Source: Chitinophagaceae bacterium | GTDB lineage: Bacteria > Bacteroidota > Bacteroidia > Chitinophagales > Chitinophagaceae | Length of the DNA: 7,039 nucleotides | Reading direction: 5' to 3' | Assembly (NCBI GenBank): GCA_026785745.1 | Contig: JAJAZO010000075.1 | Span: forward strand, 1 to 7,039 | In this document: positions 1 through 5,461 of the stretch, piece after piece | Layout: every line of letters begins with the position of its first letter | How positions within the stretch are numbered: position 1 is the stretch's first letter | The notes under the pieces: model-generated | The model's database searches: none | What the model was told of the DNA's origin: nothing | The model's input: only the letters and a program-made list of their open reading frames with translations | Translations under genes and position numbers: made by a program

Positions 1-411
1 ACCTTCATTAACACACATCCCGGATCTGCAAGAAATAAGGATGCGACAGAAATCATGGATATTTGTCGTGGAAAACTAGAGGCGAAGGATTTTCAGAGTG
101 CACAATTATATTATGACATTGGACAATTCAGGGCGGCTGCAGTAGCATATGCTACTTTATTAAATGCCTACCCGGAATCTATAAAAGGAGATGAGTACAA
201 ACTGATGATTATAAAATCATACTACCGCTTTGCAGAACTGAGTGTGGAAGAAAAAAAGGTAGAACGATTTGAGCAGGTTGTAACGGAGTGTAATGAATTT
301 ACAGACCGGTTTCCTGACAGTAAATTTAAAAAAGAGGCGGAACAAATCTTAAACTTATCGCAAACAAATATTAAACAACTAAATAATGAGCAAATTAAGA
401 CGGCAGCTTAG
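1..411 (+). CDS. bamD: Outer membrane protein assembly factor BamD, 3' part only
   Basis: BamD is a periplasm-facing lipoprotein of the BAM complex, which folds beta-barrel proteins into the outer membrane. The frame is open from base 1, so the gene enters from outside the window; 136 residues remain of a family usually about 260-280 long, and the signal peptide and lipobox lie upstream. The ATG at 55 is an internal methionine, not the start. What is left is helical and TPR-like: a repeat built on AQLYYDIGQFRAAAVAYATLL followed by a typical TPR turn (NAYPES), then a second repeat with the helix around FEQVVTECNEF and the turn DRFPDSKFKKEAE. This tyrosine/alanine-rich pattern with closing 'YP.S' and 'FPDSKF' turns is what BamD's C-terminal TPRs look like. 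The end overlaps rpoZ by 26 bp, a gene pair I know to be common in Bacteroidota. Another TPR lipoprotein is possible but less likely given that neighbour. Confidence 0.85.
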   Translation, partial: TFINTHPGSARNKDATEIMDICRGKLEAKDFQSAQLYYDIGQFRAAAVAYATLLNAYPESIKGDEYKLMIIKSYYRFAELSVEEKKVERFEQVVTECNEFTDRFPDSKFKKEAEQILNLSQTNIKQLNNEQIKTAA

Positions 412-727
412 CGCAGGTATTACTAATAACGTAGAGACCCGCCACCTTGATGATATTAAAGGCAAAACAGGCAATCTGTATGAGTCTATATCAATTATTG
501 CTAAAAGATCCAACCAGATAAATATTTCTCTTAAAGAAGAGTTGCATAATAAACTGGAAGAATTTGCCAGCCATACCGACAGTCTTGAAGAGATTCATGA
601 AAATAAAGAGCAGATAGAAATTTCCAGGGCTTATGAAAGAATGCCTAATCCCGCATTACTGGCTACTCAGGAGTTTCTGGAAGACAAAGTTTATTTCCGT
701 AAGGGTGATGATGAACTTTTCAGCTAA
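386..727 (+). CDS. rpoZ: DNA-directed RNA polymerase omega subunit, Bacteroidota type
   Basis: Omega is the small subunit that helps assemble RNA polymerase by holding the beta' chain; it is the bacterial counterpart of eukaryotic Rpb6. The 113-residue product carries the family core at residues 28-45 (TGNLYESISIIAKRSNQI), which corresponds to the omega helix that in other bacteria reads like 'A..RA.QI'. The C-terminal part is charged and ends with a 'NPALLATQEFLEDKVYFR' segment, typical of the longer Bacteroidota omegas. The start chosen is ATG 386, giving MSKLRRQ; this lies inside the end of bamD (26-bp overlap in another frame), so the two are probably co-transcribed and translationally coupled. 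An intrinsic terminator follows 31 bp after the stop. Alternative start codons downstream would cut into the conserved core. Confidence 0.85.
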   Translation: MSKLRRQLSAGITNNVETRHLDDIKGKTGNLYESISIIAKRSNQINISLKEELHNKLEEFASHTDSLEEIHENKEQIEISRAYERMPNPALLATQEFLEDKVYFRKGDDELFS

Positions 728-758
728 TTCTGGTAAGGCCAATTTATAAATTACTTAC

Positions 759-783
759 AGCGATGGGTTTCCGTCGCTTTTTT
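759..783 (+). terminator. Intrinsic terminator of the bamD-rpoZ unit
   Basis: An 8-bp stem (AGCGATGG at 759-766 with CCGTCGCT at 771-778, one G-T wobble) closes a 4-base loop and runs straight into six T residues at 778-783. It sits 31 bp after the rpoZ stop codon and points the same way, as expected of a Rho-independent terminator for the upstream genes. It also separates them from coaBC, which has its own promoter-like element. Confidence 0.85.
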
Positions 784-786
784 GAT

Positions 787-880
787 TTAAGGGCATCTCT
801 AAAAACCTTCCAAGAGTTAACCAAAAGAAACTCTTTTCGAGGGAAGAACTCTTGGAGGGTTTAGTTTTTAGTACCCTTAA
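787..880. repeat. 86-bp imperfect inverted-repeat element flanked by TTAA (MITE-like)
   Basis: The non-coding gap 728-938 contains a long hairpin. The left arm (791-818) begins GGGCATCTCTAAAAACC and ends CCAAGAGTT; the right arm (847-876) begins AACTCTTGG and ends TTTTTAGTACCC. The inner 9 bp match exactly (810-818 with 847-855). Outside these the pairing continues with small bulges, including an 8-bp exact match (799-806 with 864-871), and GGG/CCC close the base. The 28-base centre (819-846) has no coding content. TTAA stands directly outside both ends (787-790 and 877-880), as a target-site duplication would. Because TTAA is itself palindromic, it could also just be a longer palindrome. I infer a small non-autonomous transposon relic; a cruciform or a structured RNA is the alternative. 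Confidence 0.5.
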
Positions 881-923
881 ACAGAAACTTGACAGTTGGT
901 TATCAGCTTTCTTCAGTAAATGG

Positions 924-931
924 TATTTTTG
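924..931 (+). promoter_or_regulatory. Bacteroidota -7 box (TATTTTTG) for coaBC
   Basis: TATTTTTG matches the Bacteroidota sigma factor -7 consensus TAnnTTTG at every fixed position. The last G is only 7 bases before the coaBC ATG at 939, so transcription would begin within a few bases of the start codon, giving a leaderless or nearly leaderless message. A -33-like TTG lies at 896-898, but its 25-base spacer is longer than the usual range of about 17-23, so the upstream half of the promoter is weak. Confidence 0.55.
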
Positions 932-938
932 ATATAGT

Positions 939-2135
939 ATGTTGCAGGGAAAAAAAATAGTATTGGCTATTACAGGCAGTATCGCTGCCTATAAATCAAT
1001 TTATCTGGTTCGCCTGCTGGTAAAAGCCGGGGCGGAAGTAAAAGTTGTAGTTACCCCCGCTGCAAAAGATTTTGTTTCAACCCTTACATTGTCAACTCTT
1101 AGCCGAAACCCGGTGCTGGTTGACCTCTTTGACGAACAAAGCTGGACTAATCATGTCATGTTAGGTCGCTGGGCTGATGTGATGGTGATAGCTCCTCTTA
1201 GCTGTAATACACTGGCAAAAATGGCCAATGGACAATGCGATAACCTTTTACTGGCTACTTATCTTTCTGCTACCTGCCCGGTTGTAGTGGCTCCTGCTAT
1301 GGACGAAGATATGTGGCATCACCCCGCAACTAAAGAAAATCTAAAAAAGCTTGAATCGTTTGGCAATAAAATAATACCTGTAGAGAAGGGCGACCTGGCA
1401 AGCGGCTTGCACGGCGAGGGGCGAATGGCTGAACCAGAGCAGATATTGGACTTTATCACTACCAATTTTTTTTTGACCCGTCCATTAGAAGGTAAAAAAG
1501 CCATCGTAACGGCAGGTCCCACATACGAACCAATAGACCCGGTTCGTTTTATTGGAAATAATTCTTCCGGGAAAATGGGCTTAGCTATCGCAAAAGAATT
1601 ACACCATCGTGGTGCAGAGGTAACATTAATAATGGGGCCATCGCAACTTGATATTACGGCAAATGGAATTACCGTAGTTAAGGTGAAAACTGCTGATGAA
1701 ATGTACAGGGCTACTAATGATGCGTTTCAGCAAACAGATATTGCTGTTATGGCAGCAGCCGTAGCAGATTATTCACCAATTGAGCAAGTGAAAGAGAAAA
1801 TTAAAAAGAAAGAAGAAACACTGACAATAGAATTGACTAAAACAAAAGACATTTTAAAAAGCCTGGGTGAAAAGAAAAGAGCAGGACAGGTGCTGGTCGG
1901 GTTTGCATTGGAAACTAATAATGAAAAGCATTATGCCATGGAAAAGTTGCAAAGGAAAAATGCCGATATGATCATACTGAACTCACTCAATGATAGTGGT
2001 GCCGGATTTGGACATGATACTAATAAGATTACTATATTCGAAAAGAGTGGGCAAGAGTTTGCATTTGAGACTAAATTAAAAAATGAAGTTGCAAAAGATA
2101 TTGTTGATACTATAATCCGTCTTTATTATGCATAA
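939..2135 (+). CDS. coaBC: Bifunctional phosphopantothenoylcysteine decarboxylase / phosphopantothenate-cysteine ligase
   Basis: This cytoplasmic enzyme carries out two steps of coenzyme A synthesis: CTP-dependent joining of cysteine to 4'-phosphopantothenate (CoaB), then FMN-dependent decarboxylation to 4'-phosphopantetheine (CoaC). At 398 residues it has full family length. The CoaC domain (about 1-175) shows the flavin-binding GSIAAYK (13-19), His72 in WTNHVMLGRWAD, and the PxMxxxMW segment at 119-126. The CoaB domain (about 183-398) shows TAGPTYEPIDPVRFIGNNSSGKMG (191-214), AAAVADY (272-278), KIKK (287-290) and GFALET (321-326). Two positions differ from the E. coli enzyme: Asp122 stands where E. 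coli has Asn125, and Ser155 stands in the flap where E. coli has Cys158. I believe these changes are common in Bacteroidota. The start MLQGKKIVLA fits the family and lies right behind a -7 box. The end overlaps the next gene by 8 bp. Confidence 0.95.
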   Translation: MLQGKKIVLAITGSIAAYKSIYLVRLLVKAGAEVKVVVTPAAKDFVSTLTLSTLSRNPVLVDLFDEQSWTNHVMLGRWADVMVIAPLSCNTLAKMANGQCDNLLLATYLSATCPVVVAPAMDEDMWHHPATKENLKKLESFGNKIIPVEKGDLASGLHGEGRMAEPEQILDFITTNFFLTRPLEGKKAIVTAGPTYEPIDPVRFIGNNSSGKMGLAIAKELHHRGAEVTLIMGPSQLDITANGITVVKVKTADEMYRATNDAFQQTDIAVMAAAVADYSPIEQVKEKIKKKEETLTIELTKTKDILKSLGEKKRAGQVLVGFALETNNEKHYAMEKLQRKNADMIILNSLNDSGAGFGHDTNKITIFEKSGQEFAFETKLKNEVAKDIVDTIIRLYYA

Positions 2136-3045
2136 AAAAATAATTATCGCTTTTGCTTTTGTTGTTGCAGCACTATTTGTACAGGGCCAGGAAATACAGG
2201 CCCGCCTCACTATAAATGCTGCTAAAGTGAGCACCAAGGTGGATAGAAAAGTGTTCCAGACGCTGCAAACGACATTAATGAATTTTCTGAATAACAGAAA
2301 GTGGACCAATGATCCCTTTCAACCCGGTGAAAAGATTCAGTGTAATTTTTTGCTGAACATAGATGAGGATCTTGGAAATAATGTTTTCAAAGGCAAGCTT
2401 ACAGTTCAGGCTGCCCGACCTATTTATAATACAAACTACGATTCACCCATAGTAAATTTTTTGGATGATAATATAGCGTTCAGGTATATAGAGTTTCAGC
2501 CAATTGAGTTTAATGAAAACAGGATACAGGGTAATGATCCGCTGGCGGCAAATATTACGGCCATACTGGCTTATTATGTCAACATGGTTTTGGGGTTTGA
2601 TTATGGTTCGTTTTCTCCACGTGGCGGGGACACTTATTTTCAAAAGGCATGGAACATTGTAAATAATGCGCCGGAAAATTCTTCCATCTTTGGCTGGAAG
2701 TCATTTGATGGCCTCCGTAACCGATATTGGCTTGCAGAAAATCTGAACAATAACCGGTTTGCTTTAGTGCATGATGCCTTATATTCTTATTATCGTACCG
2801 GTATGGATATTTTTTATGAAAATGAAGATGCCGGTCGTAACGGCATTTTGAATTGCCTCAATTTCCTTAACACACTCAACTCGGGCAACCCCAACTCAAT
2901 GATCATTCAGTTTTTTTTCCAGGGCAAAAGCAATGAACTGGTAAAGGTTTTCAGTAAGGCGAGTGCAGAACAGAAGAGCAGGGCAAGAGATTTCTTATCC
3001 CGGCTTGACGTTACCAATGGAGCTGCCTATAAAGAACTACGATGA
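2128..3045 (+). CDS. DUF4835 family exported protein (PorD-like)
   Basis: A 305-residue protein with a clear signal peptide: two lysines, then a hydrophobic stretch to about residue 18, with likely cleavage near VQG|QE (residue 20). It is therefore periplasmic or outer-membrane associated. I recognise the Bacteroidota DUF4835 pattern: an N-terminal half with QTTLMNFLNNRKWT (47-60) and RPIYNTNYDSPIVNF (97-111), then a YYVNMVLGFDYGSFSPRGGD core (149-168) and a C-terminal helical part ending in a coil around RARDFLSRLD. From memory, members have been labelled PorD and linked to the type IX secretion system, but I see no catalytic motif and state no mechanism. It overlaps coaBC by 8 bp and the next gene by 4 bp (ATGA), so translation is probably coupled. 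Following coaBC is the usual position of this family. Confidence 0.8.
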   Translation: MHKKIIIAFAFVVAALFVQGQEIQARLTINAAKVSTKVDRKVFQTLQTTLMNFLNNRKWTNDPFQPGEKIQCNFLLNIDEDLGNNVFKGKLTVQAARPIYNTNYDSPIVNFLDDNIAFRYIEFQPIEFNENRIQGNDPLAANITAILAYYVNMVLGFDYGSFSPRGGDTYFQKAWNIVNNAPENSSIFGWKSFDGLRNRYWLAENLNNNRFALVHDALYSYYRTGMDIFYENEDAGRNGILNCLNFLNTLNSGNPNSMIIQFFFQGKSNELVKVFSKASAEQKSRARDFLSRLDVTNGAAYKELR

Positions 3046-3527
3046 GGATAAGTTTGCTGATAGCTCTGGCAGTAATTTTTACCGCTGGTTGTAAAAATAA
3101 AAATGGGATCCCCAATAATGTGTTGCCTGAAAAAAAAATGCAGGCGATATTGTGGGACATGATGCGGGCCGATCAGTTTTTAGCCGATTATGTACTCAAC
3201 AAAGATTCATCGCTGAATAAAACAACGGAAAGCCTGAAATATTACCAGCAGATATTCGCTATACATAAAACAAGTAAGGAAGAGTTTCAGCATAGTTTTT
3301 CTTTTTACAAATCCCATCCTGTTTTGCTGAAAGCAATGATAGATTCAATAAGCAAACCCCCTATCGAAACAGCACCGGTATTTGCAAAACCAGATTCTGC
3401 AACTACTTCTCCCATTTTTCATAAGGATACAGGAATAAGAGACCCGCCAAAAAAAATTGCAGGACACATCGTCAACACCCAAGAAGAAAATAAGGCCGAA
3501 AGCCATTTAAATGCAAGGCCATTTTGA
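3042..3527 (+). CDS. DUF4296 family lipoprotein
   Basis: A 161-residue product with a short hydrophobic leader (residues 3-14) and a lipobox-like TAGC with Cys17, so it is likely lipid-anchored; Thr at the -3 position is less usual. The mature part starts with a proline turn (IPNNVLPEKKMQAILWDMMRADQFL, residues about 23-47), then a helix with YYQQIFAIHKTSKEEFQHSFSFYKSHP. This matches the DUF4296 pattern of Bacteroidota: a helix around 'P..kM..il.D...A', then 'Y..if..h..s...F..S..yY..hP'. The last 55 residues are rich in proline, threonine and serine and look disordered. The family has no established function. It begins inside the stop of the DUF4835 gene (ATGA overlap), which suggests the two envelope proteins are made together. 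Confidence 0.75.
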   Translation: MRISLLIALAVIFTAGCKNKNGIPNNVLPEKKMQAILWDMMRADQFLADYVLNKDSSLNKTTESLKYYQQIFAIHKTSKEEFQHSFSFYKSHPVLLKAMIDSISKPPIETAPVFAKPDSATTSPIFHKDTGIRDPPKKIAGHIVNTQEENKAESHLNARPF

Positions 3528-3568
3528 TAATAACAAGTTCCCTAATTTTACTACCTAATTGATTTTGC

Positions 3569-4267
3569 ATGAACAAGGTTGTAAGTGCTGCTGATGAAGC
3601 TATCAAAGATGTTTTTGATGGAGCCATAGTAATGTTAGGCGGCTTTGGCCTCTGTGGTATTCCTGAAAACTGTATTACTGCGCTGGTAAAGAAAGGTGTA
3701 AAAAAGCTAACTTGCATTTCCAATAATGCCGGTGTGGATGATTTTGGAATCGGGCTGATGCTGAAACAACGACAGGTGAAGAAAATGATTTCTTCTTATG
3801 TAGGAGAGAATGCTGAGTTTGAAAGACAATTACTTAGCGGAGAGCTGGAAGTGGAACTGATACCACAGGGTACACTGGCCACTCGTTGTATGGCGGCCGG
3901 ATATGGTATGCCGGCTGTGTTTACACCGGCTGGCGTGGGAACGGAAGTAGCCATCGGAAAAGAAGTGCGGCAGTTTAATGGAAAAGAATATTTACTGGAG
4001 CATGCCTTTGATGCTGATTTTGCCATTGTAAAAGCATGGAAAGGCGATACAGATGGCAACTTAATTTATAAAGAAACAGCAAGAAACTTTAATCCATTGA
4101 TGGCAATGGCCGGAAAAATAACTATTGCGGAAGTAGAGCAATTAGTACCTGTGGGAGAACTTGACCCCAACAATATTCACACACCGGGCATTTATGTGCA
4201 TCGCATTTTTCAGGGTAGCAATTATCAGAAAAGAATAGAACAACTTACAGTAAGAAAAGCCAAATAA
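3569..4267 (+). CDS. scoA: 3-oxoacid CoA-transferase subunit A (succinyl-CoA:3-ketoacid type)
   Basis: Subunit A of the two-subunit CoA-transferase that moves CoA between succinyl-CoA and 3-oxoacids such as acetoacetate, in the cytoplasm. The 232-residue length is normal. Residues 17-32 ([16 protein letters not shown]) fit the class I CoA-transferase signature 1, and SNNAG (51-55) and [25 protein letters not shown] (101-125) are the usual acyl-CoA-binding segments. The start [14 protein letters not shown] is the standard N terminus. It lies 41 bp after the DUF4296 gene with no terminator between them, so it may be read from the same transcript. A TGATTTTG just before the ATG resembles a -7 box but is too close to serve this start. 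Subunit B follows after 6 bp. Acetate or butyrate CoA-transferases (AtoD/A-type) are close relatives, so the exact substrate is inferred. Confidence 0.93.
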   Translation: MNKVVSAADEAIKDVFDGAIVMLGGFGLCGIPENCITALVKKGVKKLTCISNNAGVDDFGIGLMLKQRQVKKMISSYVGENAEFERQLLSGELEVELIPQGTLATRCMAAGYGMPAVFTPAGVGTEVAIGKEVRQFNGKEYLLEHAFDADFAIVKAWKGDTDGNLIYKETARNFNPLMAMAGKITIAEVEQLVPVGELDPNNIHTPGIYVHRIFQGSNYQKRIEQLTVRKAK

Positions 4268-4273
4268 ATCATT

Positions 4274-4930
4274 ATGAGTCTTACTAAAGAACAAATAGCA
4301 CAACGCATAGCCAGGGAATTGAAGAATGGATATTATGTAAATCTTGGAATTGGTATCCCAACATTAGTCGCCAATTACATTCCTTCCGGAATAAATGTAG
4401 TGCTGCAAAGTGAAAATGGTTTATTGGGCATGGGTCCCTTTCCCTTCGAAGGCGAAGAAGACCCGGACCTTATAAATGCAGGTAAACAGACCATTACTAC
4501 GGTACCCGGTTCTGCTTTTTTTGATTCGGCTATGAGTTTTGGAATGATAAGGGCCGGTAAAGTTGATTTAACCGTATTGGGTGCCATGGAAGTAAGCGAA
4601 GAAGGCGACATAGCCAACTGGAAAATACCCGGTAAAATGGTAAAGGGAATGGGCGGTGCTATGGACCTGGTGGCCAGTGCCAAAAATATTATTGTGGCAA
4701 TGATGCACAGCAATCCCAAAGGAGAATCAAAACTGTTGGCGAAATGCACTTTACCATTAACAGGGGTGAAGTGTGTAAAGAAAATCGTTTCTGATATTGC
4801 TGTGCTTGATGTTACAGCAGATGGATTCCGGTTACTTGAAAGAGCCCCCGGTATAACGGTAGAGGAGATAAAATCAAAGACCGCCGGAAAACTGATTATT
4901 GAAGGAGAAATTCCTGAGATGCAATTTTAG
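4274..4930 (+). CDS. scoB: 3-oxoacid CoA-transferase subunit B
   Basis: Catalytic partner of the preceding gene; together they form the CoA-transferase. Residues 44-49 (LQSENG) are the class I signature 2, and Glu47 is the residue expected to carry the covalent glutamyl-CoA thioester. Other family segments are NLGIGIPTLVANYIP (23-37), TTVPGSAFFDSAMSFGMIRAGKVDLTVLGAMEV (76-108) and GDIANWKIPGKMVKGMGGAMDLV (112-134). At 218 residues it is the usual length. It starts 6 bp after scoA and they are surely co-transcribed. The TAG stop codon shows that TAG is read as a stop in this genome, which matters for the decayed gene downstream. No clear terminator follows; a weak 7-bp hairpin at 4980-5002 lacks a T run. 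Confidence 0.93.
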   Translation: MSLTKEQIAQRIARELKNGYYVNLGIGIPTLVANYIPSGINVVLQSENGLLGMGPFPFEGEEDPDLINAGKQTITTVPGSAFFDSAMSFGMIRAGKVDLTVLGAMEVSEEGDIANWKIPGKMVKGMGGAMDLVASAKNIIVAMMHSNPKGESKLLAKCTLPLTGVKCVKKIVSDIAVLDVTADGFRLLERAPGITVEEIKSKTAGKLIIEGEIPEMQF

Positions 4931-5032
4931 AACAAGCAACACACAAGATTAATTTAGCAGGGGAAAGCATTCATACATTAAGTCTCTACGCAAGTGAGAT
5001 TTCCAAATCAATAATAATGTAATGATGTTTTT

Positions 5033-5461
5033 TTAATGAGTAAAACAGAATATAAAAAAAGGGCAATCGCTATGCCAGTCGTAAGAAAGAATCCGATAAG
5101 AGTGGGTGCAACTGTTGATGGTATAATTATTCCCGTTTGTATATACGAAAATAACCTATTCGTCATTTGGCCGGATGCCCATGTCGTAGGAAGTTCCTAT
5201 ACCCCAGATATTGATTGAATCAATTTTTTTGCCTTTAAATAATTCAATAATTTCTATTTATGCAAAATCAGTTTTGTTCGTATAAGTATCCGGTGAAAAC
5301 GAGTAGATCCTTACTGCATTAAACCGGGCATGGGCAATAAAATTGTATCGGATTACTGTAGCTGACAAAGGTTTCTCTTCAAGAGGATTACAATGGAAAG
5401 CATAAGATGTTCCGGCTTCGCAGAAAGTAATTGAAATAAAAATCAGTTTAAATAGTTTCAT
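5033..5461 (-). pseudogene. Decayed small secreted protein gene, netrin/TIMP-like (NTR) appearance
   Basis: Read on the minus strand from ATG 5461, one frame encodes a 142-codon product broken by TAA at 5258-5260 and TAG at 5156-5158. It starts with a signal peptide (MKLFKLIFISITF, cleavage near SYA, residue 21) and then HCNPLEEKP. After the first stop it goes on with IEIIELFKGKKIDSINIWG, then GTSYDMGIRPNDE, the second stop, and VIFVYTNGNNYTINSCTHSY. This order - Cys after the signal peptide, a 'V..ifKG' strand, 'G.sCd.G', 'G..W.if.y', then a late Cys - resembles NTR/TIMP-fold secreted proteins. The TAG would restore to Trp and the Tyr in SYDMG to Cys by single G-to-A reversals. Near the end the +1 frame (5100-5008) reads a hydrophobic helix ending LLIKK, suggesting a further frameshift. 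The start codon directly follows the gltX stop. Family assignment is by pattern only. Confidence 0.6.

Noticed and set aside
741..752. Perfect 12-bp palindrome AATTTATAAATT after rpoZ
   Set aside because: It is AT-only and short, expected by chance in AT-rich DNA, and has no partner site nearby.
3560..3567. TGATTTTG as a promoter for scoA
   Set aside because: It differs from TAnnTTTG at the second base and ends one base before the ATG, so transcription would start inside the gene. The N terminus at 3569 is firmly supported by the family.
4980..5002. Hairpin AAGTCTC/GAGATTT as a terminator between the converging units
   Set aside because: The stem is only 7 bp with one wobble and a 9-base loop, and no T run follows on either strand.
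5036..5218. Plus-strand 60-codon ORF (MSKTEYKKRAIAMPVV...) between scoB and gltX
   Set aside because: It lies exactly opposite the second half of the decayed minus-strand gene, whose reading shows protein-like features (signal peptide, ELFKGKK, late Cys). The plus-strand product shows no recognisable motif and no promoter. It is most likely an antisense shadow.
5156..5260. Reassigned stop codons (TAA/TAG read as amino acids) in the gene behind gltX
   Set aside because: gltX ends with TAA, and scoB ends with TAG, both at the normal family length, so ordinary nonsense mutations explain the data better.
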